Shown here: piece by piece, positions 27,661-41,900 of the stretch | Position numbering within the stretch: position 1 is the first letter of the stretch | Layout: each line of letters starts with the position of its first letter | From: Blasia pusilla | Lineage: Eukaryota; Marchantiophyta; Marchantiopsida; Blasiales | NCBI GenBank assembly: GCA_050084515.1 | Contig: CM114272.1 | Coordinates: 56,978,001-57,042,000 of the forward strand | Direction: 5' to 3' | Length of the DNA: 64,000 bases | Position numbers and translations under genes: made by a program | The notes under the pieces: generated by a model | The model's database searches: none | Told to the model about the DNA's origin: nothing | The model's input: the letters and a program-made list of their open reading frames with translations, nothing else

Positions 27661-29399
27661 ACACTTTTTTTCGAACTCACTGCAAAAATTAGTTTAGGAT
27701 TCATTAATGCGTGATATTTTTGGCAGGTTGCAAATTTTCTTAAATCTTCAAGGGCGATTTTGGGTAACTCATAATCCGTTGAGTTAGTCCTCTTATAAGA
27801 GAGTAGATGTATGGTTAGCAAGGAAACTATGACCAAGACATGCGAGACCCTTAAAGACAATATAAACAATTAAGGATGTGTTCTACTTTGTGGAAAAAAT
27901 TGGCTTATGGAAATTCTACAAACCATTATAATATACTAAAGGTACATGTCAACCAAAATCATACTATCAACCTTCCATGAGATTGCGTAATTATAAATCC
28001 TCTAAAATTTTGCCACATGGTTGAGGTTACTCTCAAGTTCTCACATCCTCTCGCATAGATCATGCAACTAAGTATTTGTTGACTAATCTCCTTCCTCTCT
28101 TAGCAATGTATTGATCCAATATGGTTTCAACTTCAAACTCTTTTTTGTCTTCCATAAGGATTGGATTTAGTCGCAATAATCTTCCCTAAGCAAAAACTTA
28201 ATCATCTATGAATTCCTTCAATTCACTCATATGGAACATATAATGAAAATTTTTCAATCGTCTCTAACCCAACTTGGATGTTTAAAGAATTCAAGAAATG
28301 TCTATATTTGTCTTGGATAAGGAATAAATTTTGAATGTTTAAAAATGGGATGCATAGAGTTGTCGAATGTTGCGTTGCTTGTGTGTTGTATTGCGTTCTA
28401 AAGATTAGGTGGTTGAACTTGATATAGTTTGATACCAAAATTGAGGTCTAAGTGTTGCAAACTTCATAACGAATCGACACACTAAGATGAGTAATATGGC
28501 CTAGGCTTGGGTATCATAAGGAGGGATAAAGATAAAACCCAAGGTGTTGGTGAATTCAATGGGATATCATATATGTTATGGGACCCAACTCAAGTTGACA
28601 AGGATGTCAACTCAACTAAGAAGGGCAATATCATTAATACTTGAGTTTTAGGTGCACAAGTTAGTGAGAACTTGAGAGGCGAGTTAGGATGGTGAATCAA
28701 AGAAGGATCCACCTAAGTGGTGAGACACAACGTATATTAGTTAGTAGAGAGGCGGTAGGGTGATTCTCCAAGGACGTGTCAAGATGGGTGAGAAACCATG
28801 AGATAAACCAAAGAGACTGAACCATGAGAAACCAAATCGTGGACTAAGACTAGCCAAGATGAACGTGCACCATGAGAGAAGTCCTAGGAGAAAAGGGTGA
28901 AATTACTTGTAGGAAGTAAGGATAAAATCAAGAAGGGTTGCGAGCCTTGAGATTAATCTTAGTTAAGGGTGGGTGGTATGGGAGTCGAGATTAGTCTAGA
29001 AGGGCGTTGGTGTCATGATATTACGTATGAAATGTGAATGACGTAAAGACTAACCATGAGCCATAAAGGCATGACTAACGGTGGGAGATTAGCCATTAGA
29101 TGTATGGAACATGAGCAAAGAGGCCAAGGTGATCTTGGTGAGTTAAGAAGGGGCAAGAACATTTCAGAGACTTATCCAAGTTATCTTGGGGTCTAACTAG
29201 CTAGAGGCGGAGTTGGGAGTCTCGATCCACATTTGGATTGCATGGAGGATGAAAAGTAGTGTCTTGGGGTGGTTGCTTATGATAGAGAGGGGGGACTGGA
29301 TAATATTAGAAGTACCGATAAGGGGGGAAACTCTCCCTCTCTACCTACTCACTATTAACAAGAATAAGGAATTTTGCAAGCTTTATGTTTAGCCATATT
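27660..29399. other. Decayed repeat DNA, no gene recognised
   Basis: Continues AT-rich and stop-rich from the gag relic. Purine-rich stretches at 28,560-29,390 look like degraded transposon leader or LTR, but I cannot tie them to a family. Confidence 0.4.
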
Positions 29400-29666
29400 T
29401 CAAGTTGTTCGCTAAGTTATTGTTCAAGATGCACCTTGAAGATAGCCGTTGAGCTTTGCTTGGATAATCAATGGTGGTAGATAGATAAAAGGTTGGGAAA
29501 AGGGATTCATAGGGGGATGGTATGAACCTTGTTTCAAGTTGTGAGCTAGGATACTATTTGGGACACACCTTGAAGATAGCCGTCGAGATATGGCTTGGGT
29601 AAGCGATGGTGTTAGATAATTGAAGGGTTGGGAATAAAGCTTCATAGGGGGATGGTATGAACCTTG
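29400..29666. repeat. Imperfect tandem duplication, unit about 130 bp
   Basis: Two adjacent units share caagttgt, caccttgaagatagccgt, ggttggga and ttcatagggggatggtatga in the same order (29,400-29,530 and 29,535-29,666). The units have diverged by substitutions and small indels. Likely a piece of an old repetitive element. Confidence 0.75.
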
Positions 29667-30239
29667 TTAGACCCGGTGCTTCATCTCCAACACTTTTTTG
29701 TAGGGTGCGTGACTAGTTGGGTCTTGGAAACCAACAAGAGTCTTACTTTTGCAAGGCTCAAGGTGGGATCTTTCTGCGAGGCTAAGAGAGAGGAGTAGAG
29801 GAGAAACTCTAAGTTGGGAGCGACTTCTCATAAGAGGAGAATTCATCTAAAACACCCTCATTGACTTTCATAAGCTCAAATGGAACCACAAAAGGCATGA
29901 CACGCAATGACATATTATCCACCACACAAGGGAATGTTGAATTGTACACACAAGTCACCTCTAAAATAGATTTCCTAAAATGAGCCCTCTATGCCTTGAT
30001 ATAATCTCACATGTTGCCCTCTAATTATGACAAAATTTCCCCATAATGGAGTGGGCAACACCTTTTGAAAATATCATGGCAGAACATCGTGATGTTAAAT
30101 AAATTTTTTTATTTGTGACAGTTAGAATGGATAAAAAAAAACTAGACGAAAAATAAAGAAATAACATGAGAGAATAATAGTGAATTTAAGTTAGAATTTG
30201 TGAGAATTATATCCAATTTTGAGATAATTGAGATAACTA

Positions 30240-32972
30240 TCATCCACGTCATATGCTGTAACCTTTTTGACCGATGGTTCAATTCACCGCATATGATTCG
30301 AATTCCCGAGCCGAGCCTCCAATCCTTCGCACTAGCAGTTAGCGCCGGTAAGGCGAGGACTACCCTCCGCGTTGGTGGCGGCCGGCCCACGGCCCCCACG
30401 TGAGGTGCGGCGTTAAATGAGGTAACACAATTTTCCATCAACCAATAAGATAGTGTCACCTCGCACAATCGCACTGCAGTGCGAGGGCTTTGCTGGTGCC
30501 AACCAATGGAGGCGAGCTTACCTGGCCAGGGTTTATGGCCTAGTTGGCCCTGTCCAGACCCGGAATCCACTGAACCCCCTACCCTGAGGAGACCGGCTGC
30601 ATTCCAGGGCGTGCCAGCCAGCTGGAGTTACGCTGGTCTACAGCGACGGTGGATCTAACCCAGGGTTAGAACGGAATCATCACCGAGGTCAAGACCCAAG
30701 AATTTACTGACCACGTACCTGTAAAGTCCGCTCACCTCGGGGAATTATCCCCATGATTGGAAAGGGTTGCGTGGGACATGGGGCACGTGGAAAGACAGGA
30801 ACCGATGGTGTCGATCGGTCCGTGCCGATCCAACGGCTTACACTGGTTAGTTCTCGACTTTTGTCTTTATTGGCGTTATGGGCCGGGCTTCAGAGCAGTC
30901 GGTTTCCCAAGACGAGCTCTCAGGCTCAGGCGAGAAATCGCAGTTTCGCCAAGTTACCTAGTTTCGCCAGGTTTCGCCGTGTCTCGCCACAGGCTTGAGG
31001 GCGGAGCCACAGGAAGAGAGGGCAGGGCAGGTCCGGCGCGGGGAGAAGGGGGAGCAAGGGAGAGGAAGGGGGGAGTCGAGCAGGAAATGGACGAGAGAAA
31101 GAAGGATGTGCGTGCAGTCGAGCGCGCTGGCTCGCTCACTTTGCGTACCCGGCTGAGGTCGATCGCGATGGTTCACAGGGCAGCGTTCAGGTTCTTGAGG
31201 ACGGAGGAGGCTGTGTACAGAAAAGGAGCGATGTCATAATTGCGAGCGAAGATTATCAGCGAGGCTTGCGGAAGCAGGTGAGGGCCATTTTCGATCGGGA
31301 GGAAACCATTAGGGCGTGCGCGTGGGACGGGTTTGTGGAGTGGAGTGTATGTGACGTTTGTGAGGTGAAGGGATGGCTGTTTTGGCCAGGGGCTGTGGCG
31401 AGAGGTGGTGGTTATGGAGAGCATTGCGGTTGCCGCCCGGGTTACGTGGGAATTGAGATGGAAAGAGGGAGTTTAGAGAATACGTCCGGAGGGGAATTCT
31501 TTTTTCAAAGAAGGAGGTTGGCATCGGGTTTATTCTTTTGATGGGGCTTCGTCGTGGTTCAAGGTAGGACCGTTTGTGTCGCGTTGTGACGGCCGTCGCC
31601 TGCAGAAGACTGAGGCAGCCCCGTTGCATCTCGGTCTCGGCCTTGTGTTCTCTAATGGAGGGAAGCTGTTGACTGAGTGGATCAAGTGAGAGGGAGTGAG
31701 CGAGGGAGAAATAAGAGTCTCGTCGGTTTTGCGAGACATACGAGGGCAGGTGTAGCCGGATACGTACTTGTCGCTTAGGATTTACTTTAGGGCTTTTTTC
31801 TTGTGTTTTCGAAGTGTCGAGTACCGATCTGAGAAGCCAATGATCGGATGACACGTAAAATTGGGTCGAAGGAGGCTCTTCGATGTAATTATCCGGTGAT
31901 AATGAGGTCAAGTGAAAGCGAATTGGATATACGTGCTGCAACGAGTGTTGATTGCCTACGTCTCTGCGAATCAATTAATTTCTTTTGTGAAGGATGAGAT
32001 CCCAATTGTGGACCTCCGACCAAACAAAATCGCACCTTTTCGATTTGGTTTCGACAACGTTCTTCATGTCTTCAACCATGGCTTCGGCTTCTTTCTACTA
32101 TCTTACAAATGCCTCTGCAACTTTCTTGGAATCGCTGTCACACTTCTTTCGTGGCCACTTAGCCTTTCTTTAACGGGTATACTGCCACTTCTCAGCGATG
32201 GACGAATGAGGGATTAGGTTGTAGTTGTCGCGCAGGAAAGGCCATATGCAGGACTGACCTGGAAACTCTATGGTGTCTCACCTGAGACATGGACGGGAAT
32301 AGAGGCTATATCAGCTCCAGAATAAGGAAACCTACTGTCTTATCGGCATTTGTAGTTGAAGTAAGCTACGACTACTCATAGTTGACCTTGTAGTAGGCTG
32401 GAGTTGAGCCCTTGTTCTCGTTCTGCGAAAGGCTTTCACTGGCAGTATACCAACACATTGGTCTCCTGGTCCTTTTATTGCTCTCGGTTCGGAGGAGCAA
32501 ACACTCGAGGAGCGGTCCTTGAGATAACACGAGTTGGAATGACATCTTGTGCTCTCCACAAGTCACCAGCGGAAGGGATTTTCTTTGGGATTTGACTCCT
32601 TGCGCTCCTGTCAAATTTGGTCGCTCAAGCCGGTCGCTGTTGTCCTTGCAACGTTTGGCAATCGAAAATGCGTTTTCAATGTTTGTGCGGGGTCATCATT
32701 GGGAGCTGTGGTTGCTTACTAAAGCGTTTATGGAAGTCTTGAATGTGGGACCTCTGTCTTTTTACGGTTGTTCCACAATCTTTGTGGAAGCTTGATTTGG
32801 AAATTGTTTGATACGGGAATTCTGGTTCGAAGTTGTTGTACTTGATGATCTTACAGAAATTTGGTTGGCAGACCATTACGATCTTGATACACATACGAAA
32901 TTTTCGAATGTTTCGAATGAACACTGGGAAACAGTTCCATGCGGGGAAAATACTAGCATTTAATGGGTTGCA
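30240..32972 (+). promoter_or_regulatory. Probable promoter and 5' leader of the BRWD-like gene
   Basis: Composition shifts from AT-rich to GC-rich at about 30,240. A G-box core (cacgtg) lies at about 30,396-30,401, and purine-rich sequence typical of plant leaders spans 31,000-31,500. Several short upstream frames precede the chosen start. A leader intron is possible but I cannot place it. Confidence 0.35.
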
Positions 32973-35900
32973 ATGATTCAGAGTATGGCAGGGTGTAAGG
33001 GTGCACACCCTGCGGATGCTGTCATGGCTGCATCGAGCTTGCAGCTTGTTCAACAACAAGAACAGGGATCCCTGGATGGTAGTAGGGCCATGGTGCCTCC
33101 AATGGCCGTTCAACATAATGATCCGGTTCCTAGGGGGGATGTTGAAGTTGATCTGCGCGAAGTTTACTTCTTGGTCATGCATTTCCTCGCCGATGGACCA
33201 TGTACGAGGGCTTTCGGTCAGCTGTGGAATGAACTTTTGCAGCACAAACTTTTACCTCGCAGATATCATGCTTGGTATTCAAGAGACCGTCATCCAAGTG
33301 GGGATGAAAACGATGATGGCATATCTTTCCCTTTGAGTTACAGAGATATAGCAAACAGGTACATATCTACAGTGGAAGGATTTAGCAGTTTAAACTATCG
33401 TTTTTAGTAATCAAGTTGGAAGAGCTAATTTTTGCTCCTCGCTGTTTTGAAGTCATTTCTTATAATTCACGTTTCCTTCTTGTGAAAATTCTATTCGCTG
33501 ATGCGACACCCTCAAATTTAAATGCCAGTCATCATGATTTAAATAAGGGGTTGTCTGGTTGGTGTGAGAAGAGTTTGCTATGAATCTACCCGAGGTTGGT
33601 GTCACTGGGACGCCTAAAACGTAGTCCAAGATTTTTCTAATTGTCGAATCTGAAAACGAGGATGTGTAGCAGTTTTTATACAGTATTTTTCCATGAAATC
33701 AAATGCCGGCATCATAACACACCCCTAGGTTAATTCATTTAGCACAAGAGTGAACGGCCTGTGTCAAAAAGTATGAGAGCAACTGGAGAAGTTTCATGAG
33801 GAGTTGCTTGATGTCCTTTGGAGTATTGGGTGGTCCAAGCTGATCAATTCTATCCCCTGTGCAGGCACCCAAATATTTCCAATAGCCATCTAGTTGATCT
33901 TCTACACCAACTTCTTGTGAATAATAGGAGATCGATGACAGCAGTAAATGGCCATTCTAGAATAGTCACTGCTGCTGATGCTCCCACTCTCCTCGGATCA
34001 AGAGCTTTTTCTCTTCTTGACTGTAAGTTTGAACTTGGTGCCACTTTTTACAAGTATATCTGGTTTTTTCTAATAGAGCAGAGAAGAAGTAATGTAAATT
34101 TCTCTTTGTTAAGATAGAGTTAATTGGTGTGTGAAAGGGTCTTCTACTGCCTGTTCTTACTGTAATGATCCTTGAATCTCTTGGTATGTGGGCTCACTTT
34201 GAGGAACATCATTGTAAATGACAGCTGAGCGGAACAAACAGAAGGGAGTGGTTTCCAGGTGGAATCAACACATGCGGTGGCCTCATTGGCAGTCTGACCA
34301 GGTCCATGGATTGATGCTTAGAGAACTTGGAGGTGGATTTGCACGACATCATCGTGCTCCTTCTGTGAGAACTGCCAGCTATGTGATAGCCAAGCCATCA
34401 GTCTTTTTTCACAGGATTCAGATTATAAAAAAGTTGAGAGGACATCGAAATGCGGTGTATTGTGGTATGTGGAGTACATCTGTACTGGTTTGCTTGTACT
34501 TTATGTATGGACTATTTAGACACATATTGGCATCGTTTTCTCATAGTGAGGAATGCATTTTGTGTGACTCTGAGTCAAATTGTTGTCTGGCTATATAGTT
34601 CAGGACCACTCAATGCCTGTCTGATTTGGTCAAATAGAGTGGACAGTTGATGTGCAGAGAGAGGGTCCTGAAGTCATCACAAGTGTACATGTGTCACTTC
34701 CTTGGGTCCATTTGCTAGTAGGTTAGTTAATGTTTGATGTTGTCTTGTCTGCAGCTATATTTGATAGAATGGGACAGCATGTTATAACTGGGTCAGATGA
34801 TCGGCTTGTCAAGATCTGGTCAACGGAGACTGGCCTTTGCCTGCGAAGTTGTCGTGGTCATGAGGTACAATCTTCTTGCAAATCTGATGGGTAGGCGGAT
34901 GGAATCATGGCGGGGCAGGCATGACTGAATCTGCAGAAGTAAATATCCACTTTGGAGTAGAAAATCGAAGCACCATGAAGAACTTTGGGATCTCAACTGA
35001 TGCATGTGTTACTCTGGTCACAGGGTGATATCACGGACTTGGCTGTAAATAGCAGTAATAAACTTGTGGCATCTGCCTCTAATGATTTTTCAATCCGAGT
35101 TGTAAGTTTCTCTACCGGCCCTCTTTTTCCTCTGAAATGTATTACATTGGGTTCACTGATTGGAGCAGTGGTTAATGTGTGCTTGATGGAATTGCCTTAC
35201 TATGTATGGTTGGGACCAACAACGATGTTTCTGGGCAGTGGCGTTTGCCAGATGGTTTTCCAGTATCAGTGCTGCGTGGACATGGTGGCGCTGTCACAGC
35301 TATTGAGTTTAGCCCTCGGCAGGGTTGTGAACACCATCTCCTTTCGTATGTGCAACCTTACCAAGTTCCTTAAAAATATACTCGAATGTGGCATCAAATA
35401 ATACCATGTTATCTGGCTTGGCTATGGTGATGTTAAGTGGTAGTGCAGTTGTCCTTAAAGTAGAACTCTGGTTGATGAACAGTTTGGTGTCATATGTTCT
35501 GGATACCCAGACTTGTAATTTCCTGCATTCATGGGATGATCTATGTATTGTCTGGTTTTGTATTACATTGATGTCTCTTCATTCATGGACACCAAGGATA
35601 ATGAGGAAGGCTGCTTGTTGTAGGTAGGTCAGTTGTGATGTACCACGTCGGGCTATCCATAGTTCTATGATTGTATATGAGAACAAATTTGTCTTGGTTT
35701 GTTTTCATGACAGTTCATCCGACGATGGGACTTGTCGCATTTGGGATGCCCGGGACTCATCTGTTAACTCTCGTGTCTACATGCCTGATCCCAAGGACTC
35801 TCAAACAGGTAGTTCTCATAGACTCCTACAATCTGCAGACTTTTACCTCAAAATAATTTGACGACCTCAGGTTATTGTGTTATTGGCTTAGGTCTGTACT

Positions 35901-38900
35901 CTTACAAACTCTAACAGATCTGAAGAAAGGAAAACGTTTTCTGGCTGTTATAAGGCTGAGCGACCTTCAATTTCAATCTGTCAGTGCTCACCTGTAATTT
36001 TGCAATGGCGTGTCTCCCTGTCAGCTGCCAGAGGAGTCACCGCCCAAGTTCCCCCAGCCCCTCCTGTTGGCAACCAGATACTCTGCTGTGCCTTTAATGC
36101 AGATGGCAGCATCTTTGTTACCGGGAGCTCAGACAGGCTTGCCAGGGTAAGTGGATTTGGTGATAGTGGTTCTGGTCCTTTACTCAGTTTGATAGATGCT
36201 CCTCTATTATATGCAAGTTTGTGATTGTGTGTATATTTATCAATGGTCATGCTGTAGGGGCAACCATGCTTGTTTATCGATATCTTACGTTTGTCCTCCT
36301 GAGCCTGATTTACATACTAGATGTTGGCCAGGGTGAGTAGATGAACAGAAGATCAGAGTATCAGGTTAAGTTGAAGCTCACCTGAACTCTGGCTGTACAG
36401 GTATGGAATGCCACGAAGTGGAATGATGAGCTCACTGGAAGACCTAATTATGAACTCGATACTCTTCAGGGTCATGAACATGATGTCAATTATGTGCAAT
36501 TCAGGTTGGTCTCTGTACATGATGGATTCTAACAATCGATTCTTTTGAGTCTTGAAGTATATTTTCTCTTGGTTTCTTCACGTTGCAGCACTGACATTTG
36601 TATCTCTCTTCTTTTGGGGGGTGAAGTGGGTGTGCAGCACCATCAAGACCGTTTTTGGCTGACACTGTTAAGGAGGATCATCAGCCTCGCTTTAAGAATA
36701 CCTGGTTTGTCTTTGGACTATACAACGTCATATCAATCACGGGAGGCCTTAGGAAGAACACCTTTGAATTTATCATCTATGTGATATATATCTGTTCCCA
36801 GGTAGTTCAGGTATCTTCTTAGATTATAAACACAGGGTAGGTTGATTGGATCCAAAACAGGGATATGTTGGTGGCCTATCATTGAGAATCCAAGGGCTTC
36901 AGTTCTTGTACTGCTTGTATTATGTGAGCTTCAGCATACATAATAGAAGAAGATTATGTATGCTGAAGGTCACATGTTGTGGTTTTTATTGCTCAGTGAC
37001 TTGCCTGGTCGTTTATTGATGTGTGGTCATGGTTCTTGGTCAGTGAAGGGAAGTTAATAACTAGGCAGTTCAGGTTGCCCAAAGTTGAGCGTATGTATCC
37101 TTGAATTCATTAAATATTCAAACCTTTTGAGGACTTGCAGGTCTGCCCATGACAGTATTGTGACATGCTCCAGAGATGGGAGTGCTATTATTTGGACACC
37201 CCGCCCACGCAGACACCATGTGAGTAAGCCTCACTATTTCAAAACTAGCAAGTTTGGTAGCAGAGTTGCCGTGTGGAGTTCTCTTGTTGCAAGGTACTTT
37301 TGTTAAACCCTAAGGTTTTGTTCTTGATGGTTTCTTTCTGGGACTGATCCTTTGTCTGGATATTCAATAATCTATACTGTTCAACTTGTCATCTGAGGAA
37401 CATCCTTGTGTTTTAGTGTATCTAATAATTTCCTTACATAGGCTAAGGCTGGTCGTTGGATCAAAGCCTATCATCTGCGAGTACCACCTCCTCCAATGCC
37501 ACCGCAACCTCCTAGACCTGGAGGACCAAGACAAAGGTTGCTACCAACGCCCCGAGGTGTCAACATGATCGTCTGGAGTCTAGACAACCGTTTTGTTCTT
37601 GCAGCAATCATGGGTAGGTCTTTAATCCTCCATTCTTGGACTTGGATTATGGTCGGCACAAGTGTTTCCTCTATACTTGTGTCTCAGTACAAGGTGAAGT
37701 CTACCTTCAATTTTGTAGACATCCTAATTTATGCTGCAGTGGAACATTACTCCCCAAGATGAATAGTCTTCATTGTGATTCTTTGTCTGCAGACTGGCGA
37801 ATCTGTGTGTGGAATGCTGTGGACGGCAGTTTAGTACACTCTCTCACGGGTCATTGTCAACAGGTCTGTACACTACTTCTTTCTTTCCTCCAATAGATTG
37901 CTTTAAGCTCCTCTGTCCAAGATGCGTGAAGTAGGAGTCTGAGGGGTGGTTGCACCTTCATCCAAACCCAGTTTTACCTTGAAGGTCAGTTTGTGACAAT
38001 ATCCATGTAGTGGCCACTACCATGTCTCAGAAAGGTTCTTGGTTGGGTGCAGACATATGTACTAGATGTCCATCCATTCAATCCGAGGATTGCTATGAGT
38101 GCTGGTTATGATGGACGTGTCATTATATGGGATGTAAGTTTTCTCCGACATGAGTCACTTTTGTTGTTGTCAGTGTAGCAGCAGTTGTGGGGAATGCGAT
38201 TTCTTGGCATCTTAAGACACCTACATTAGTTAGATGAGAATGACACACCGTATCTGGTCAACTTTGACTTACTGTTCGTATTGTGTTTAATTTTGATAGG
38301 AATAATGTATCTGTTCATAATTTGTGATGTTTTCTGTGGGCTATTTTTGCTTCTTTGGCTAACAGAGGGACTCCATTCACATTGGCAGATTTGGGATGGT
38401 CATCCAATTCGTATTTATGACACAGGGGACTACAATCTGGTGGATGGAAATTTCTCTCCGTAAGCATCACTGAAGCTGACAATGTTTTCCTCAGTTGCTG
38501 TCGAATTATCGGTTATTGGGTGAATATGAATGTTGATTTTCATGGCGAGGAATTCACCCAGTGGATCAGGTTTACAAATATGATAGTTGCATCCAATTCC
38601 AACTTGAAGAGGTTTATTCATTGGTCATAGATCTTAGCTATAATTAATATTGGATGCAGGGATGGGTCATCACTGGTGGTGTCTGATGAAGTAGGCCAGA
38701 TCTATCTTTTTGCAACAGGTGAGGGAAACTCACAGAAGGACGCCAAATATGATCAGGTGAGTGACTATCTTTTACCTTTATGGTCATTGGATGATGGATG
38801 TTTGAGCTTAATCATTTTGAGTAATTTATCAGTTGAGTGTTGGATGTGCTATATAGAATATGATGGATAGAAAACTATCGTGTATTGTCCTATCTACAAT

Positions 38901-41900
38901 GTGTCTGGACTAGCTCAGCAGTGACATTCTGGATGAATCATTGCTGCAAACTTGTTTTCCAGGCTTTCTGGATGGTTTGCCAAGCGATTATAATGAGCTA
39001 ACATTGTTGTCTTCCTAACAGTTTTTCTTAGGAGATTTTCGCCCCCTTGTGCGAGACACACATGGGAATGTGCTGGATCAGGCAAGTCCACTTTCTGCGG
39101 GCTTATGTTCCTCAAGTTTTCAAATTGGATGTTTTCATTTGGAGCTCATTTCCCTTTGCATGAGGTCCCATATAGACCCAATATTTTCCCATTTATTTTG
39201 CAATGAGGAGTAGGTTTCTCTTGAACCTCCTTGGGTTGCTGCAAGGATACATTCATATCTCACTGTTGTGAATTGACATGCACATTGATCCACTACTCTT
39301 GCAGGAAACACAGCTCCCCCCTCACCAACGAAATATACAAGACCTCTTATGTGATGCAAGTAAGCCATACCACAGTCTTTGTGTTTATCCTCACCTCAAA
39401 GTGAATGGGCCAGATGCACACTTCCGTCAAGCAACTTGGGATGTACCCATCTATAGTTTCACCATATCATGATGCAGAACCAATACCTCTCTCCAAGGAT
39501 GTCCTTTTTGATAGCCAAGTTGCTCTGAACACCAGTTTGAGTGAAAGGCTGTGCTTCAAATTACGGTCCTTTGTTTCTTTTGTCATGAAAATATGGGTGA
39601 ATATAGAAATTTCCAGTTCTTTTCTTAAGATTCCAGGTTGGCCATGGTATTTTGCAGATATGATTCCATATGCTGAACCATACCAGACAATTTACCAGCA
39701 GCGGCGGTTGGGAGCTTTGGGAATTGATTGGCAGCCTCCAGCTGTCTTTCTTGCCATAGGCACATTAGAAGATCCAACATTCATGGGTCCTCCAGATCCC
39801 CCTGTTCCTTTCCAGGCTCCAGTTTTACCTTCACCTGATCGCAGGGAGAGAAGGGCTGTGGCTTTGGAAGGTGGCAACAGATGGGTGGAACAGCCCAATG
39901 AGGTCGATGAGGCGATGGATTGGGAACAGGATGTTGTTGGGTTAACCGAAGATTCTGGATCTGATTATAGTGCAAGTGAGGAGAGTGATGACGATGGGGA
40001 GAGGGTTGAGAGTTTGGATGAGCCAGACACAGATGAGGAAGAGGAGGAAGACGACGAAGAAAATGAAGATGAAGAGGGAAGTAGAGATATTGGGAGTCGC
40101 CTTCGACGGTCAAGCAGAAACAAGCGAAAATCAGAGGTGGGTTTTGCAGAGGCGAGAATACCATTTCGTGAGCATGAAAAATATTTTTCTTGGTGCCTGT
40201 TTTATGTTGGATGGGATTGGTAACTCTGTTATTGGCATGGTTCAGTAAGAGATTTACAATTATTTTCATTTCTTTGGCTGTTTTCGCAGATGGTTACATT
40301 TTCTTCTTCTGGAAGGCGACTGAAAAGGAAAAGAAATGATGATGCTGGTGAAAGTGAAGGTTGTGGAAGAAGATCTTTGCGGCGCAGGAAGATGAAACCT
40401 TCCAGACCAGTAGCGTCAGCCTCAAGACACCATCCGGAACCCTCTTCAAGGCCTAAGAGGCTTGCTGCTAGGAATGCTCTACATTTGTTTTCGAGTATAA
40501 ATGAGGAAGAGGATGAAGAGACGCCACCACAAGTAGAGAGAAGGGTTCTTGATCATGGTGAGCGAGCATCTGGTTCTGGGGAGCCACAAAGGGTTCTTCG
40601 AAGTAGAAATAGAGAAGAACCAGAGGAACCATCAAAGACAGTGGTGGGCCAAGCGAGTAAAGTGGAATCTTCTGACCTGGGTGAGTTCAGTCGCCGGCCA
40701 AGATCTCAGCGCAAGTTGGTTGTGAAGCTGCGAACTACTGCTCCAAAGGTGGATCTTGAAGACTGCAAACTTGAACCTTCAGAAGAAATAGTTGCAGACA
40801 CTGCTACTGCTGATCAAGTGGTAATATCTGGTGTAGGGCTACTTGAAGATAACATGGGCACTTTGGAGGATATCCCTGTTACTCATAGACCTTTAAGGAA
40901 ATTGGTCATCAAGCATCCAAGGCCAATTGGGGGTATGAAAAGAAATATGGCAGTGATTGAGTCATCAGAAGACAATCCTTATGATGATGACCACGAAAAT
41001 GGAAATTCTACCCACAATGTGCCCTTTGGTCATCCTTCAGACTCCGATGAAGATCCTCCTGAACCATGTGATGGCCCATTGCCTGATGATAAGCACAACT
41101 GGTGGAAGAAAGGCAAAGCTGCAAAACGTGCACGAGGACCAGGGTCTCCTGAATTGGATGAAGATTCTTACCATAGTGATGGTTCTGGAAGCTCAAGAGG
41201 TGGTGGGCCACAGATAAATCATCTCAAGGAGGTGCAAGATGAATGGGATGGTATGCCGAAAGTTATAACTTCCAGACATTCTGATACATTGCAGGGTAAT
41301 GTCGCAATGGCATCAACAGTGGAACCCTCTGACACAGGTGAGGAGGTGAAGTTTTGTGCGGATGTAGGGGGACCAGTGTCTGTTGCTGAGACCAGCAGGG
41401 TCAACAATGGGAGGTGCTTGACTGGTGCAAAAATCAAAGGTGAAGATCTACAGGACAGTGAACTGGAGGAGCAGCCCTGCATTGGTCAAGTTGGCCAAAA
41501 TGGGAATTCAAGAGAAAATTGTGCTGTGAACAATGGATCTGATGGGAATTGCATGTACTCATCTAGAAGGAGGCACTGGGGGGTTCGGAGAGATGCATAT
41601 GTAAGATTCAACGAAAAGCATAGTGGTGAAAGCAGTCACAAGCTTGCAGGTTATGCTGAGACAGAGCTACCGGGAAAGGTAGTGAGAGAGTTGGAACAAA
41701 GGCAAAGGAATCTCACAGCGGAAGAAGAGAATGCTGTTGGAAGCTCAGTGCAGGTTGTAGAAAGCACCTGTGAACCTGGCACCAGCAGTATGCACAAGGA
41801 GTTACTGGAGAGTGAAGAATGGGAGAGGGGGGTTTCACCAGGAGAGGATGGTATTGGAGGTCCAGATCCTTCAGAGAGACCTACATCCTCGCATGGCTCT

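Noticed and set aside
30240-30320. A ggttcaattc motif like a tRNA T-loop
   Set aside because: The preceding 70 bases do not fold into a tRNA and lack an A-box.
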